DNA of 64,000 bases from Actinopolymorpha singaporensis. GTDB lineage: Bacteria; Actinomycetota; Actinomycetes; Propionibacteriales; Actinopolymorphaceae. The first letter of the stretch is position 1, and every line of letters begins with the position of its first letter. The stretch lies in the NCBI RefSeq assembly GCF_900104745.1, contig NZ_LT629732.1, positions 2,653,981 to 2,717,980 on the forward strand, given 5' to 3'. Positions 16,777 through 25,572 of the stretch are shown here, one piece after another. The translations under genes were made by a program, and so were the position numbers. The notes below the pieces were generated by a model. That model was not told where the DNA came from. It saw only the letters and a list, made by a program, of their open reading frames with translations, and did not search any database.

Positions 16777-18111
16777 TCAGCCGGTTGGCAACAGGATGAG
16801 GAAAGTGGCGCCGTGCCCGGTCGACAGGTTCACTACGTCGCCACCTACGGACCTGGCGAGCCGTCGGGCGAGGGGGAGGCCGAGACCGGCACCGTCGTGC
16901 ATGTCGGCCGGGTCGCCGCGCCAGCCCGGCGTGAACGCGAGTTCGGCGTCGGCGCCGCCCAGTCCCGGCCCGTCGTCGCCGACCTCGATCTCGAGGAGAT
17001 CCTCCCTCCGTCGCGCGCTCAGCCGTACCTGACCGGACGCGTATCGCACCGCGTTGTCGAGGACCGGACTGACGATCCGTTCCAGGACGTCGGTGCCGAC
17101 ACCGCAGTAGAGGGGAGACTGTTCGGTGGACAACGACAGCGACGCCTCGCAGGTCGTCTGGCGCCGGGCGACGACAGAGGCCAGCACTTCGTCCACCGCA
17201 CATCGCCCAGGAGCGTCCACCGTGTCGGAGCGGGCGGCGAGAAGCAGCGTTTCGATGATTCGGCGCATGCGATCCGCACTGTCCCGGATGGCGCCGTGAG
17301 CGCGTGCGAGTTCGTCGGCTGAACGCTCCCGGTCGATCAGGAGTTCGGTCTCGGCGGCGATGTGCGCGAGTGGCGTACGCAGTTCGTGGGAGAGTTCGGC
17401 CGAGAGTTGCCGTTCGTGCCGGAGTACGGCCGACAGCCGGTCGAGCAGGCCGTCCAGACTGGCGGCGAGGGCGGCGAGTTCGTCTGGCCTGGATGCCGTG
17501 CCGAACCGTTGCGTGGTGTCGTGGGCGCTCCACTCGGCTGCCTGTCCGGCCATCCGGTCGACCGGCGCGAGCGCCCGGGTGACCGTCATTCGTGCCATGA
17601 CGTAGACCCCTACGAGGAGCAGTGCGGCGAGGGCGATCGAACCCGCCAGCGCCAACCGCGCGGTGCGTTGGTACGGGTCGAAGGAGGTGGCGGCGACTAT
17701 GGTGCCGACCTGGCGGCGGGCCACACGCACCGGAAGCGCGTACAACCTGGCCGACGTGTTGTGCCGGGCGTCCCGGAAGCGTTCGCCCCGACCGGCAAGA
17801 GCGTCGGCGTCGTCGCGCAGCACACCCGGGCTGTCTCCGCCCTCGACGAGCCGGTGACCTTCGTAGATCCAGATCCCGGTGTCAAGCGCCGTGTCGTTGG
17901 GAACCTCCCGTACGTCGAGCCGGTCGCCGGGGCCGACGTCGACGGTGGCAGCGGTCGCCTCGGCCCGGGCCCGGAGCACGTCGTCGGCCTGGCTGTGCAG
18001 CCGATTGGTGAGGCCGACGTTGAACGCCACCGTGAGTACCGCCACCCACGCGGCGACTGTGAGCACTCCGATGAGCGCGAGCCGCCCGCGCAGCGTGGTC
18101 GGACGGATCAC
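16777..18111 (-). CDS. Two-component sensor histidine kinase
   Basis: A 444-residue kinase with two membrane helices (about residues 12-32 and 150-172) flanking an extracytoplasmic sensor of about 115 residues, a HAMP linker, a HisKA domain with the phospho-acceptor His in AELSHELRTPLAHI, and an HATPase_c domain with N box VLDNAVRYA, G1 GDDGPG and G2 GAGLGLPLA. It begins inside the stop codon of the response regulator (GTGA or ATGA-type four-base overlap at 18108-18111), so the pair is translated together. Signal unknown. Confidence 0.94.
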   Translation of the reverse strand: MIRPTTLRGRLALIGVLTVAAWVAVLTVAFNVGLTNRLHSQADDVLRARAEATAATVDVGPGDRLDVREVPNDTALDTGIWIYEGHRLVEGGDSPGVLRDDADALAGRGERFRDARHNTSARLYALPVRVARRQVGTIVAATSFDPYQRTARLALAGSIALAALLLVGVYVMARMTVTRALAPVDRMAGQAAEWSAHDTTQRFGTASRPDELAALAASLDGLLDRLSAVLRHERQLSAELSHELRTPLAHIAAETELLIDRERSADELARAHGAIRDSADRMRRIIETLLLAARSDTVDAPGRCAVDEVLASVVARRQTTCEASLSLSTEQSPLYCGVGTDVLERIVSPVLDNAVRYASGQVRLSARRREDLLEIEVGDDGPGLGGADAELAFTPGWRGDPADMHDGAGLGLPLARRLARSVGGDVVNLSTGHGATFLILLPTG

Positions 18112-18791
18112 CTGAGCCGGTACCCGAGTCCGCGGGCCGTCTCCAACTCCAGCGTCGACCCGACGTCCCTCAGCTTGCGGCGAACCCGGGCGGCGTACTG
18201 GTCGAGGGTGTTGTCCGCGACCAGCGCGCCGTCCGGCCAGCCGGTGGCGAGCAACTGGTGCCGGCGCACCACCGACCCACGGGCTGCGAGAAGCCGGGCG
18301 AGGATCCGGAACTCGGTGGGGGTCAGCGACACCACCACTTCCCGCACGCTCATCTCGTGGTTCACCGGATCGAGCGCCAGGTCGTCCACCACCTGGCCGG
18401 CGTCGCGGCCGGCCCTGTGCAGTGCCGCTCGCAGCCGGGCCACGAGTTCGGCGAAGTGGAACGGCTTGCCGAGGTAGTCGTCGCCCCCGGCGGAGAACCC
18501 GGAGAGCCGGTCGGTGAGGCTGTCCCGGGCGGTGAGGAACACCACCGGCGCAGTCACTCCGCGTGCGCGAAGAGCCTGGCAGACGTCCCGGCCGTCGGAG
18601 TCGGGCAGGCCGATGTCGATCACTGCGGCGTCCAGGGTCTCGATCGGGGCCCGCAGAGCGGCGCCGCCGTCCACTGCAACCGTCACCGCAAACTCGGCCT
18701 CCCGCAGACCACGCACGAGCACATCTCGAAGCTCGTGGTCGTCCTCCACGACGAGTACCCGCGGTCTGCTCACGGGCGCCATTATCAGCAT
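18108..18791 (-). CDS. OmpR/PhoB-family response regulator
   Basis: A 227-residue regulator. The receiver has acidic EDD near residue 14, the phosphorylated Asp in AVIDIGLPDSDG near residue 56, Thr in FLTARDS and Lys in DYLGKPF. The C-terminal winged helix (SLTPTEFRILARLLAARGSVVRR) binds DNA. It is paired with the downstream kinase. The COG4705 gene upstream on the same strand ends 66 bases before it and may be a target or operon member. ATG at 18791 is preferred because AAGG lies six bases upstream; GTG at 18797 and ATG at 18782 are alternatives. Confidence 0.93.
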   Translation of the reverse strand: MLIMAPVSRPRVLVVEDDHELRDVLVRGLREAEFAVTVAVDGGAALRAPIETLDAAVIDIGLPDSDGRDVCQALRARGVTAPVVFLTARDSLTDRLSGFSAGGDDYLGKPFHFAELVARLRAALHRAGRDAGQVVDDLALDPVNHEMSVREVVVSLTPTEFRILARLLAARGSVVRRHQLLATGWPDGALVADNTLDQYAARVRRKLRDVGSTLELETARGLGYRLR

Positions 18792-18856
18792 CGTCACCTT
18801 CTGCGACGAGAGGTGGGAGACCGGACGCGGGACACGACGCCGCCCCGCGCGGGGGC

Positions 18857-19723
18857 TCAGACCGTGACGGAGTCGGGTTCGTCCAACTCTTCGCGGTCCC
18901 CGGACTGGTTCTCGGTTCGGTCCACCTTGGTCACCGACAGGAAGATCACGAGTGCGAGGATGACGGCGAGGAAGATGAAGCTGGTGCCGGTGGTACCCAG
19001 CCCGAAGCCACCGTTCTTGGCCGGCTGGGACATGCCGTCACCGATCGAGGCGCCGAGCGGGCGCGTCAGGATGTATGCGGCCCAGAACGCCAGCACCGCG
19101 TTCAGCCGAAGCCCGAGGTGCGCAACCGCGATCAGGGCGATCAGCGCCGCCACGATGCCCACCGTCGGCCAGTAGCCCACGCCCAGCTTCTCGTCGAACA
19201 GGTCACCCGCCGAGGTTCCGAGGGCGAAGGTGAACAGGATCGCCAGCCAGTAGAAGGTCTCCCGCCGGCCGGTCACGATGGAGTGGATGGACAGCGTGCG
19301 CTCGGTGGCGTACCAGACGGCGAACGTGATTGCGAGCAGCACTGCGAACAGTACTGTCGTGATGACAAGGGGTACTCCCAGGTCGTCGGCCAGCTTGTCG
19401 CTGATGAGGGTGCCGACGACGCTGATCAGGACCACCGAGAGCCAGTAGATCCCGGGGACGTACCGACGCGCGCGGAACTGGAAGAAGAGGGCGATGATCA
19501 GGGCCGCGCTCATGACGTACGAGGTCTTGTCCAGGCCGAAGCCCAGTGTGTCGTTCATGTAGTCCGCGGCGGTCTCTCCCACGGTCGTACAGAGAATCTT
19601 GATGATCCAGAAGTACAGCGTCACTTCGGGGACCTTGTTCAGCATGGTCCGCGCCGTGGTCCGCGATGGGCGGTCGGTCCGGGTCGGTCCTGTCACAAGG
19701 TCCGGTGGCGTTTCTCGGGTCAT
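18857..19723 (-). CDS. COG4705-type integral membrane protein, function unknown
   Basis: A 288-residue protein with about eight membrane helices. It carries the COG4705 family signature LNKVPEVTLYFWIIKILCTT followed by VGETAADYM, and internally repeats the pattern (KILCTTVGETAADY, SVVGTLISDKLAD, FALGTSAGDLFDE, LTRPLGASIGDG), which suggests tandem two-helix units each carrying Gly-Asp. Members are described only as uncharacterised membrane-anchored proteins. It is divergent from a COG4280-like membrane gene. The ATG at 19723 precedes the conserved start; the frame opens 11 codons earlier. Confidence 0.85.
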   Translation of the reverse strand: MTRETPPDLVTGPTRTDRPSRTTARTMLNKVPEVTLYFWIIKILCTTVGETAADYMNDTLGFGLDKTSYVMSAALIIALFFQFRARRYVPGIYWLSVVLISVVGTLISDKLADDLGVPLVITTVLFAVLLAITFAVWYATERTLSIHSIVTGRRETFYWLAILFTFALGTSAGDLFDEKLGVGYWPTVGIVAALIALIAVAHLGLRLNAVLAFWAAYILTRPLGASIGDGMSQPAKNGGFGLGTTGTSFIFLAVILALVIFLSVTKVDRTENQSGDREELDEPDSVTV

Positions 19724-19895
19724 GGCGCCAGACTCCGGGTGCGGTCCTGACAACAACCTGAAAGCGTCCCGGGTCTGGCGGAACCCTCACAAAGTACGTA
19801 TGGACAAACCTTTACTCGGCGCGTCACCGATCGAATCCAGCCGTGGCTACGATCTCGGCGTACTGCGTGATGCTGCCCGGCGCCGGGAGGTGGCT

Positions 19896-20669
19896 GTGAC
19901 GAGTGGGGCGCTCTTCCTCGCGGTGTTTCTCGCCTGCGCGGTCGAGGCCGTGGAGGCCCTGACGATCGTGTTGGCGGCGGGGACGGCGAGGGAGTGGAGA
20001 TCGGCCGGTTACGGCGTCGGCGCCGCCCTGGTGGTGCTCGCCGCCGTGGTCGCAGTGCTCGGACCGGCGTTGTCCGTGATCCCCCTCACCGGACTGCGAC
20101 TGGTGGTGGGTGGCCTGCTGTTGGTGTTCGGCCTGCAGTGGTTGCGCAAGGCGGTGTTGCGCGCCAGCGGTCACAAGGCGCTGCACGACGAGGCGGCCAT
20201 CTTCCAGACCGAACTGGCCGCGGCCCGGTCGGCACACGCGCGCCGACGCGGATTGGTCGGTGACTGGTACGCGTTCACCCTTTCGTTCAAGGGTGTCCTG
20301 CTCGAAGGTCTGGAGGTCGCGTTCATCGCGGTCACCTTCGGCAGCAACCAGCACGACCTTCCCCTGGCGGCGCTGGCGGCCTTGCTGGCGATCGTGCTGG
20401 TCGCCGGAGCAGGTTTCGCCGTCCATGCTCCACTGGCGCGGGTCCCGGAGAACACCATGAAGTTCGTCGTCGGCGTGATGCTGACCTCGTTCGGGATCTT
20501 CTGGGGCAGCGAGGGAGCGGGCGCGCACTGGCCCGGCGCGGACGCGGCCCTGCTGGTCGTCGTGCCCGCGGTCGCGGTGTTCGCGGTCGGGCTGGTGTTC
20601 GTGATGCGCGGTGTGGGCAGGCCGTACGCTGCGCCGGTCATCGCGCAGGTGGAGGTGAGGAAGCGGTGA
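19896..20669 (+). CDS. COG4280-like integral membrane protein
   Basis: A 257-residue protein with about seven membrane helices. The first helix contains ACAVEAVEALTIVLAAG, and a second acidic motif SFKGVLLEGLEVAFIAVTFG near residue 130 repeats the E-x-x-E pattern; such paired glutamates recall the REGLE motifs of FTR1/TerC-like metal-ion permeases. I infer possible cation handling but not a specific ion. GTG at 19896 follows GGGAGG; an ATG at 19800 gives a longer form with no ribosome site. The next gene overlaps its stop (GTGA). Confidence 0.82.
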   Translation: MTSGALFLAVFLACAVEAVEALTIVLAAGTAREWRSAGYGVGAALVVLAAVVAVLGPALSVIPLTGLRLVVGGLLLVFGLQWLRKAVLRASGHKALHDEAAIFQTELAAARSAHARRRGLVGDWYAFTLSFKGVLLEGLEVAFIAVTFGSNQHDLPLAALAALLAIVLVAGAGFAVHAPLARVPENTMKFVVGVMLTSFGIFWGSEGAGAHWPGADAALLVVVPAVAVFAVGLVFVMRGVGRPYAAPVIAQVEVRKR

Positions 20670-20893
20670 CCGGTCGGCTGCGTGCGTTCGGTGCGTTCTG
20701 GTACGACTTCGTGGTGGGCGACGACTGGCGAGTCGCCGTGGCCGTCGTCATAGCGCTGGCGGTGACCGCCGTGGTCGCGCGTTCGGACGTACCGGCCTGG
20801 TGGGTGATGCCGGTGGCGGTCGGGATCGTGCTGCCCTGGAGCCTGTGGCGCGCGCGCCGCCCAGGTCGCCGGACGGAACGCCGATCAGTCTGA
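20666..20893 (+). CDS. Small two-helix membrane protein
   Basis: A 75-residue protein with two hydrophobic helices (about residues 22-40 and 44-61), WYDFVVGDDWRVA before the first helix and a very basic C-terminus. GTG at 20666 overlaps the stop of the COG4280-like gene, so it is translationally coupled and probably works with that membrane protein. No named family recognised. Confidence 0.8.
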   Translation: MTGRLRAFGAFWYDFVVGDDWRVAVAVVIALAVTAVVARSDVPAWWVMPVAVGIVLPWSLWRARRPGRRTERRSV

Positions 20894-21182
20894 CGTCGGC
20901 CGGGCAGGCAGGCCCTTCGCGACGAGGAAGCCACCTCTCCCATCTGCAGCAGCGACCACGCCAGCGGCTCCTGCGACTGTGACGGTGACGACCTGTTCAC
21001 GTTTCGCGACGCCTCGCCAGGGGTCCTCGGTGCTGGGCGGTCGTCGGTCGAGGGTACTGGTCCGACATCGGGTACAAGTTCGGTGAAGCTTCCCGGCCAA
21101 CCACCGATGAGTTGGGGATGCGGGCTCGGTCTGATGGGCAACTCGAGAGCAACCGAACCATCGAGAACGCGAGGAGCTCACC

Positions 21183-22010
21183 GTGAGCACGGAATGGACA
21201 GCCCAGTCGAGCGGCACCGGCGAGTACGCCGAGGTCAACGGCATCAACCTCTACTACGAGACGCACGGGACCGGCCGCCCGATGATCCTCCTGCACGGCG
21301 GACTCGGGTCGGGTGAGATGTTCGGGCCGATCCTGCCCACGTTCGCCGAGAACCACCAGGTGATCGCAGTCGACCTGCAGGGCCACGGCCGTACGGCCGA
21401 CATCGACCGGCCGCTCGACATCCGGCTGATGGCCGACGACATCGCGGCCCTCGTCGACCACCTGGGGCTGGACCGCCCGGACGTCGTGGGCTACTCCCTC
21501 GGTGGCGGGATCGCCCTGCACACCGCCGCGAAGTATCCCGGGAAGGTGCGCCGCCTGGTCGCCACGTCGGCGCACGTACGGCGGGACGCCATCCCGGCGG
21601 AGATGCTCGCCCAGCAGGGCCAGGTGAACGCGGCGGCGGCTGAGTTCATGAAGGACACCCCGATGTACGAGCTCTACCAGCGGGTGGCGCCGCGTCCGGA
21701 GGACTTCGGCCGGTTGCTGGACAAGATCGGCGCGGCGATGGCCCAGGACTTCGACTACTCAGAAGAGGTACGCGGCCTGCAGGTGCCGACGTTGATCGCC
21801 GCCGCCGACGCGGACATGGCGCCGCCGAGCCACTACGTCGATGTGTTCAAGCTCCTCGACGGCGGGCTGCGTGACGGTGGCTGGATGGGGGAGGGCCGGC
21901 CCAAGGGCGGGCACGCGCTGGCGATCCTGCCCGGGCTCACCCACTACAACATCCACGACTCGCCGCTGTGGGCCGCGACCGTCCTCGCCTTCCTGGACGC
22001 CCAGCCCTGA
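21183..22010 (+). CDS. Alpha/beta-fold hydrolase
   Basis: A 275-residue cytosolic hydrolase. The oxyanion loop is LHGGLGSGEMFG near residue 39, the nucleophile Ser is in VVGYSLGGGIALH (near residue 107), an Asp is in AAADADMAPP and the catalytic His is in GLTHYNIHDSP. This matches the alpha/beta hydrolase fold 1 family (esterase, C-C hydrolase or haloperoxidase-like). GTG at 21183 follows CGAGGAG. Single-gene unit ended by a strong hairpin. Confidence 0.9.
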   Translation: MSTEWTAQSSGTGEYAEVNGINLYYETHGTGRPMILLHGGLGSGEMFGPILPTFAENHQVIAVDLQGHGRTADIDRPLDIRLMADDIAALVDHLGLDRPDVVGYSLGGGIALHTAAKYPGKVRRLVATSAHVRRDAIPAEMLAQQGQVNAAAAEFMKDTPMYELYQRVAPRPEDFGRLLDKIGAAMAQDFDYSEEVRGLQVPTLIAAADADMAPPSHYVDVFKLLDGGLRDGGWMGEGRPKGGHALAILPGLTHYNIHDSPLWAATVLAFLDAQP

Positions 22011-22024
22011 CCGACTCCGCGGAT

Positions 22025-22057
22025 GGTGGGCAGGCCGGGGGAGAAGGCCTGCCCACC
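22025..22057. terminator. Bidirectional hairpin terminator
   Basis: A perfect 12-bp stem (ggtgggcaggcc / ggcctgcccacc) with a nine-base loop lies just after the hydrolase stop and before the stop of the convergent small gene. There is no T tract, as is usual for high-GC actinomycete hairpins. Confidence 0.75.
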
Positions 22058-22072
22058 GTTGCGCAGCGTCCG

Positions 22073-22399
22073 TCAGACGGGGACTTCGGCGGCGAGGTAC
22101 TCGAGGACGGCTCGGGCGTTGGCGAGGTAACCCACTCGGTCGACCTCGGCCGCGGACAGCCACCGCCGCCCGGTGCGGGACTCGTACATGACGGCCGCGA
22201 CGCGATCGACGGTGCCGGGGTGCCGCAGCCATCTGACCGTACGCGCGGTGTCGCCGGCGTCCCGCCCGGTCTCGCCGGCGGTCCGCCCGGTGTCGCCGGC
22301 GTTCCCTGCAACGCGATCGGCGTCGTCACCAGTTCCACGCGGCCTCTCGCGCCGGGCCGCGTGTCGACCTCCGGTGGGGCGCCATCGCTCTGCCTGCAC
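22073..22399 (-). CDS. Small hypothetical protein with repetitive linker
   Basis: A 108-residue protein. The N-terminal half is basic and contains an 8-residue quasi-repeat (AGNAGDTGRTAGETGRDAGDTART), encoded by an imperfect DNA repeat at about 22240-22315. The C-terminal 45 residues (VDRVAAVMYESRTGRRW...LANARAVLEYLA) are helical and look like the conserved part of short actinobacterial hypothetical proteins. I am unsure of the start; ATG at 22399 is the longest, and a start inside the repeat would keep only the conserved part. Confidence 0.55.
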   Translation of the reverse strand: MQAERWRPTGGRHAARRERPRGTGDDADRVAGNAGDTGRTAGETGRDAGDTARTVRWLRHPGTVDRVAAVMYESRTGRRWLSAAEVDRVGYLANARAVLEYLAAEVPV

Positions 22400-22466
22400 C
22401 GGGGGACGCTAACCCGGACGGATGAACGGAAGGCGACGAGAAGGTGTCCGGCGTCCGCGCGAGGGG

Positions 22467-22502
22467 GCAAGGCTGCCTTGCGGCAGTGCAAGGCAGCCTT
22501 GC
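22467..22502 (-). terminator. Hairpin terminator of the PHP metallohydrolase gene
   Basis: A perfect 14-bp stem (gcaaggctgccttg / caaggcagccttgc) with an eight-base loop cggcagtg sits 19 bases past the stop of the minus-strand gene at 22521. It also lies upstream of the small gene at 22399. Confidence 0.75.
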
Positions 22503-22520
22503 GCGGTAGCCCGTCCCGGC

Positions 22521-24035
22521 TCACTCGCTCCCGAGGAAGATCGGGTTGGTCATCGCCACCATCGCGTTCGGCACGGTGGTGTTGACGCCCCCGGAGGCAC
22601 GGCGTACTTCGACCCGAACCCACTGGCTGTAACGGGAGTACGTCGTCCAGCTGAGGGTGGCGGTGCCGGAGTCGGGGACGGTCAGGTTTCGCTTCGGGCC
22701 GTTCTGGTCGTGGACCGTGAGCGTCGTTCCCGGCGCCCCGGAAACGGTCACCTCGACCACCACCGGCGTCCCGGTGTCGACGGGTAGCCGGCCCCCGATG
22801 TTCGCCGTACGCCCGCCGGCCTTCGCGGTGAAGCTCACCTCGACGTCCTTGGACTCGACGAGGTACGACCGGCCGGCCTTCAACCCGGCGAGCAGGTCGC
22901 GAGCACGCAGGCTGTCCGCGAGTACGACCGTGTGCGGGAGGCCGACGATGTTGCCGGGACTGTGCGCGTCGGAGTCACCGATGGCGGGGATCCACCGCCC
23001 GGAACGCAGCAGGCCGTCCCAGATGGTGACGGACCGGTCGTCCTCCAGGTCCCACGGGCCGTTCCACACCTCGGCGAGGTCGGCGAGTTCGTAGCCGAAC
23101 TCGTAGCTGCACGCGAAACAGCTGGCGAACGGATGCGCCGCGGTCACCAGACCGCCGTTGGCGTGCACCTCGTCCACGAACCTGCGGAAGTCCTGCGGGT
23201 CGTTGGCGCGGTAGCGCCAGTCGATCCACTTGCCGACGGGCAGACCGATCGCCGCCCAGTGGCCGGACCGGGTGGTGATCTCCTCGCCGTTGACGATCAG
23301 CAGGTCGTCGGTGGCGTGGTCGCCCCACATCAGGTGTGCGCTGGTGGTGTTGTGCTCGGTGGACACGATGAAGTCCAGCCCGGCGGTGCGGGCGTCGGCG
23401 ACCAACTGGTCAGGCGTACGCCGGCCGTCGGAGTAGATCGTGTGCAGGTGGGAGTCGCCGCGGTACCACGCTCGGCCGCGCTCCCTGGCGCGCGCCGACG
23501 CCGGAGCCGGGTTCGGCCGGAACGGCGCGTCCGCGGGGCCGAACGTCAGCGTGATGTCCACCCGGTAGTTCATCCCCTGCGGGGCGACGGTGTACGGGCC
23601 GAGGATCACGTGCCACGTACCTGGTCGGATGGGACCGGGCAGGTAGCCGGGCGTGGCTGCCGACGCGCTGATCGAGAACCGGTCCCGGAACCCACCGGAC
23701 CAACCTCGGAAGCCGCGGGAGTTGCCGATCTCGAAGCCCTCCGAACCGAACATGCCGATGTCGAGTGCGTTGCCTCGGTAGCCGTCTGGCACGGACGGCT
23801 TGTCGTAGGAGTAGACGACGTCGATCTGCTTGACGCCACGCGGCACCTCGACCGGCAAGTAGTACCAGTCGGGGATGCTCGGCGTGAACGTGCCGGTCAC
23901 GGTCCGGGTCGTCTGCGTCCCGCCCTCCTCCGGGGCGGCGAAGGCCACCCCCGGCAGCATCTGACCGGTCGCGCCGGCAGCCGCCAGCAGACCACCGGCT
24001 CGCAGCAGACTCCTTCGATTCAGGTTCTCGGGCAT
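22521..24035 (-). CDS. Tat-exported CehA/McbA-like PHP-domain metallohydrolase
   Basis: A 504-residue exported protein. Its Tat signal contains NRRSLLRAGG and ends near VAFAAP (about residue 36). A beta-sandwich N-terminal domain precedes a PHP-type metal centre: GDSHLHTIYSDG near residue 196, STEHN, VTAAHPF and a final GDSDAHSPGN near residue 365. CehA and McbA, the relatives I recall, hydrolyse carbamates such as carbaryl, but the substrate here is unknown. A C-terminal Ig-like sandwich follows. ATG at 24035 follows GAAGGG. Confidence 0.85.
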   Translation of the reverse strand: MPENLNRRSLLRAGGLLAAAGATGQMLPGVAFAAPEEGGTQTTRTVTGTFTPSIPDWYYLPVEVPRGVKQIDVVYSYDKPSVPDGYRGNALDIGMFGSEGFEIGNSRGFRGWSGGFRDRFSISASAATPGYLPGPIRPGTWHVILGPYTVAPQGMNYRVDITLTFGPADAPFRPNPAPASARARERGRAWYRGDSHLHTIYSDGRRTPDQLVADARTAGLDFIVSTEHNTTSAHLMWGDHATDDLLIVNGEEITTRSGHWAAIGLPVGKWIDWRYRANDPQDFRRFVDEVHANGGLVTAAHPFASCFACSYEFGYELADLAEVWNGPWDLEDDRSVTIWDGLLRSGRWIPAIGDSDAHSPGNIVGLPHTVVLADSLRARDLLAGLKAGRSYLVESKDVEVSFTAKAGGRTANIGGRLPVDTGTPVVVEVTVSGAPGTTLTVHDQNGPKRNLTVPDSGTATLSWTTYSRYSQWVRVEVRRASGGVNTTVPNAMVAMTNPIFLGSE

Positions 24036-24155
24036 GTCCGACCACCCTTCCACCGGTCATGATCAACAGGAGCCGATGCTAGGGCCGTTCGGGCCGCGTC
24101 GGGGCGACGTCGGGATGAACGCTCACCGGCCACGGGGTGGCGAGACCGGTTGTGG

Positions 24156-24608
24156 TCAGCCGGGAGTTCGCGGCAGCGTCCCGACGTAGGCGGCGAAGCG
24201 GTCAAGGCTGGTCAGGAAGCCGTTCCTGGCTTCGGGCCGGGCGAGCATCGCCGGCACGTTGGTCTGGTGGGTGACGACCTCGGTCCGCTCGTCGTCGACC
24301 TCGACGAACGTGATCGTGGTCGTCATGCCGCCCTCGACGTCGGGTTCGGTCCAGACCAGCTTCTCCGGTCGCCGTACCTCCACGTAGACGGCTCGCATCG
24401 TGTAGCTGCTGCCGTCGCTGTCGTTGACCATCACCGTCTCGAAGGCACCACCTGGCCGAAGGTCCACGGTGATGCCGTCGACCGGTGTCGTGGTGCCCGC
24501 CGGCCCCCAGAACCGTGCGAGGTGTTCGGGCGTCGTCATGCAGTCGAAGAGCAGCTCCCGGCTCGCGCGGTGGACGCGCCGGTAGGTGAACTCGCCGGGT
24601 CGGGTCAT
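24156..24608 (-). CDS. SRPBCC (AHSA1-like) domain protein
   Basis: A 150-residue START-like/Bet v 1-fold protein with the Aha1-homology pattern FTYRRVHRASRELLFDCMTTPEHLARFWGP... and a ligand cavity expected from the fold. ATG at 24608 overlaps the ArsR stop (ATGA). ArsR-SRPBCC pairs are frequent in actinomycetes; the SRPBCC partner may bind a small hydrophobic or aromatic effector. It is the last gene of a three-gene operon. Confidence 0.9.
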   Translation of the reverse strand: MTRPGEFTYRRVHRASRELLFDCMTTPEHLARFWGPAGTTTPVDGITVDLRPGGAFETVMVNDSDGSSYTMRAVYVEVRRPEKLVWTEPDVEGGMTTTITFVEVDDERTEVVTHQTNVPAMLARPEARNGFLTSLDRFAAYVGTLPRTPG

Positions 24609-24952
24609 GTGTCGTACTCCTGGTCGTCGTCCCGAAGAGTGGCAAGGTGCTCGTCGAGCCGGTCGTAGCGTTCCTGCCACACCTGGCGGTGGCGGTCCAT
24701 CCATTCGGCCGCGGCGTCGAACCGGTCGCGTTCCAGTCGGCACGGTCGGGACTGGCCGATCCGCGAACGTGACACGAGCCCGGCTCGCTCCAGCACCTTG
24801 AGGTGCTTGGAGACCGCCTGCTGGGTCAGCTCGAACGGCTCGGCCAACTGGTTGACCGTCGCCTCGCCGTCGGCAAGTCGGCTCAGAATGGCCCGTCGGG
24901 TCGGGTCGGCCAGCGCGGCGAAGGTGACCGTCAGGTCGTCGGTGACCGTCAC
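24605..24952 (-). CDS. ArsR-family winged-helix regulator
   Basis: A 115-residue ArsR-fold regulator with DPTRRAILSRLADGEATVNQ at residues 16-35 and recognition helix ELTQQAVSKHLKVLERAGLV. It lacks the CxC metal site of true arsenic sensors. It ends in a charged helix (RYDRLDEHLATLRDDDQEYD). It overlaps the maleylpyruvate-isomerase-like gene upstream (GTGA) and the SRPBCC gene downstream (ATGA). It is the likely autorepressor acting on the dyad at 25573-25590. Confidence 0.93.
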   Translation of the reverse strand: MTVTDDLTVTFAALADPTRRAILSRLADGEATVNQLAEPFELTQQAVSKHLKVLERAGLVSRSRIGQSRPCRLERDRFDAAAEWMDRHRQVWQERYDRLDEHLATLRDDDQEYDT

Positions 24953-25533
24953 GGCAGTCGCCGACCCGTCGCGAGGAGCAGCAGATCCCTGGCCGGCGCC
25001 GCCACCAACTCACCGGACCCGGCGGACCAGTCCAGGTCCGTGGCGGACAGGCGGAGGCCGGCCATCCGGAAGCCGAACGGGTTGCTGCCGTCGGGACCGG
25101 CGTGCTCGGTGCCGGTGACGAGATCGAGGACAGTCGTGAGCGCGTCGCCCGGAAGCGGGTACTCGATGTCGAGCGGCCGGGCGATGTCGAGTCCGTGGAT
25201 GACGTCGTGGCTGAGCGCTCCGGCCAGGCCGCCGCCGGGTGGGCTCCATGGGGTGTGCACGTTGTCGGCCAACGCGGCGACGAGCTCCGCGGGCGGAAGC
25301 CGGCTGTCCCGTTGGGCGATCTCGTCCGACATCACCGTGAACTGACCGCCGGCCCGCTGCATGGCTCGCACGAACTCATCTTCGGAGATCCGGAACGGCA
25401 TCGTCAGGTGGGCTGCGACGTGGGCCACCGACCACCCCGCGCACAGCGACGGTGCACGCCACTGAGCATCGTCGAGCTTGCCGAGCATGTCGGCGAGCGC
25501 TCGGCGCTCGGCGGCGATCAGGTCCATCAACAC
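24949..25533 (-). CDS. Mycothiol-dependent maleylpyruvate isomerase-family protein
   Basis: A 194-residue four-helix DinB-like protein of the TIGR03083 type. The metal site is signalled by LCAGWSVAHVAAHLTMPF near residues 31-48 and ALSHDVIHGLDIARPL near residue 110. The family includes the mycothiol-dependent maleylpyruvate isomerase fold, but many members have no known reaction. GTG at 25533 is preceded by GAGGAG at eight bases; ATG at 25527 is the alternative. It is the first gene of the ArsR operon. Confidence 0.87.
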   Translation of the reverse strand: MLMDLIAAERRALADMLGKLDDAQWRAPSLCAGWSVAHVAAHLTMPFRISEDEFVRAMQRAGGQFTVMSDEIAQRDSRLPPAELVAALADNVHTPWSPPGGGLAGALSHDVIHGLDIARPLDIEYPLPGDALTTVLDLVTGTEHAGPDGSNPFGFRMAGLRLSATDLDWSAGSGELVAAPARDLLLLATGRRLP

Positions 25534-25572
25534 GGCTACGGCTCCTCACGCATCAGTACAACCGATCGGATG

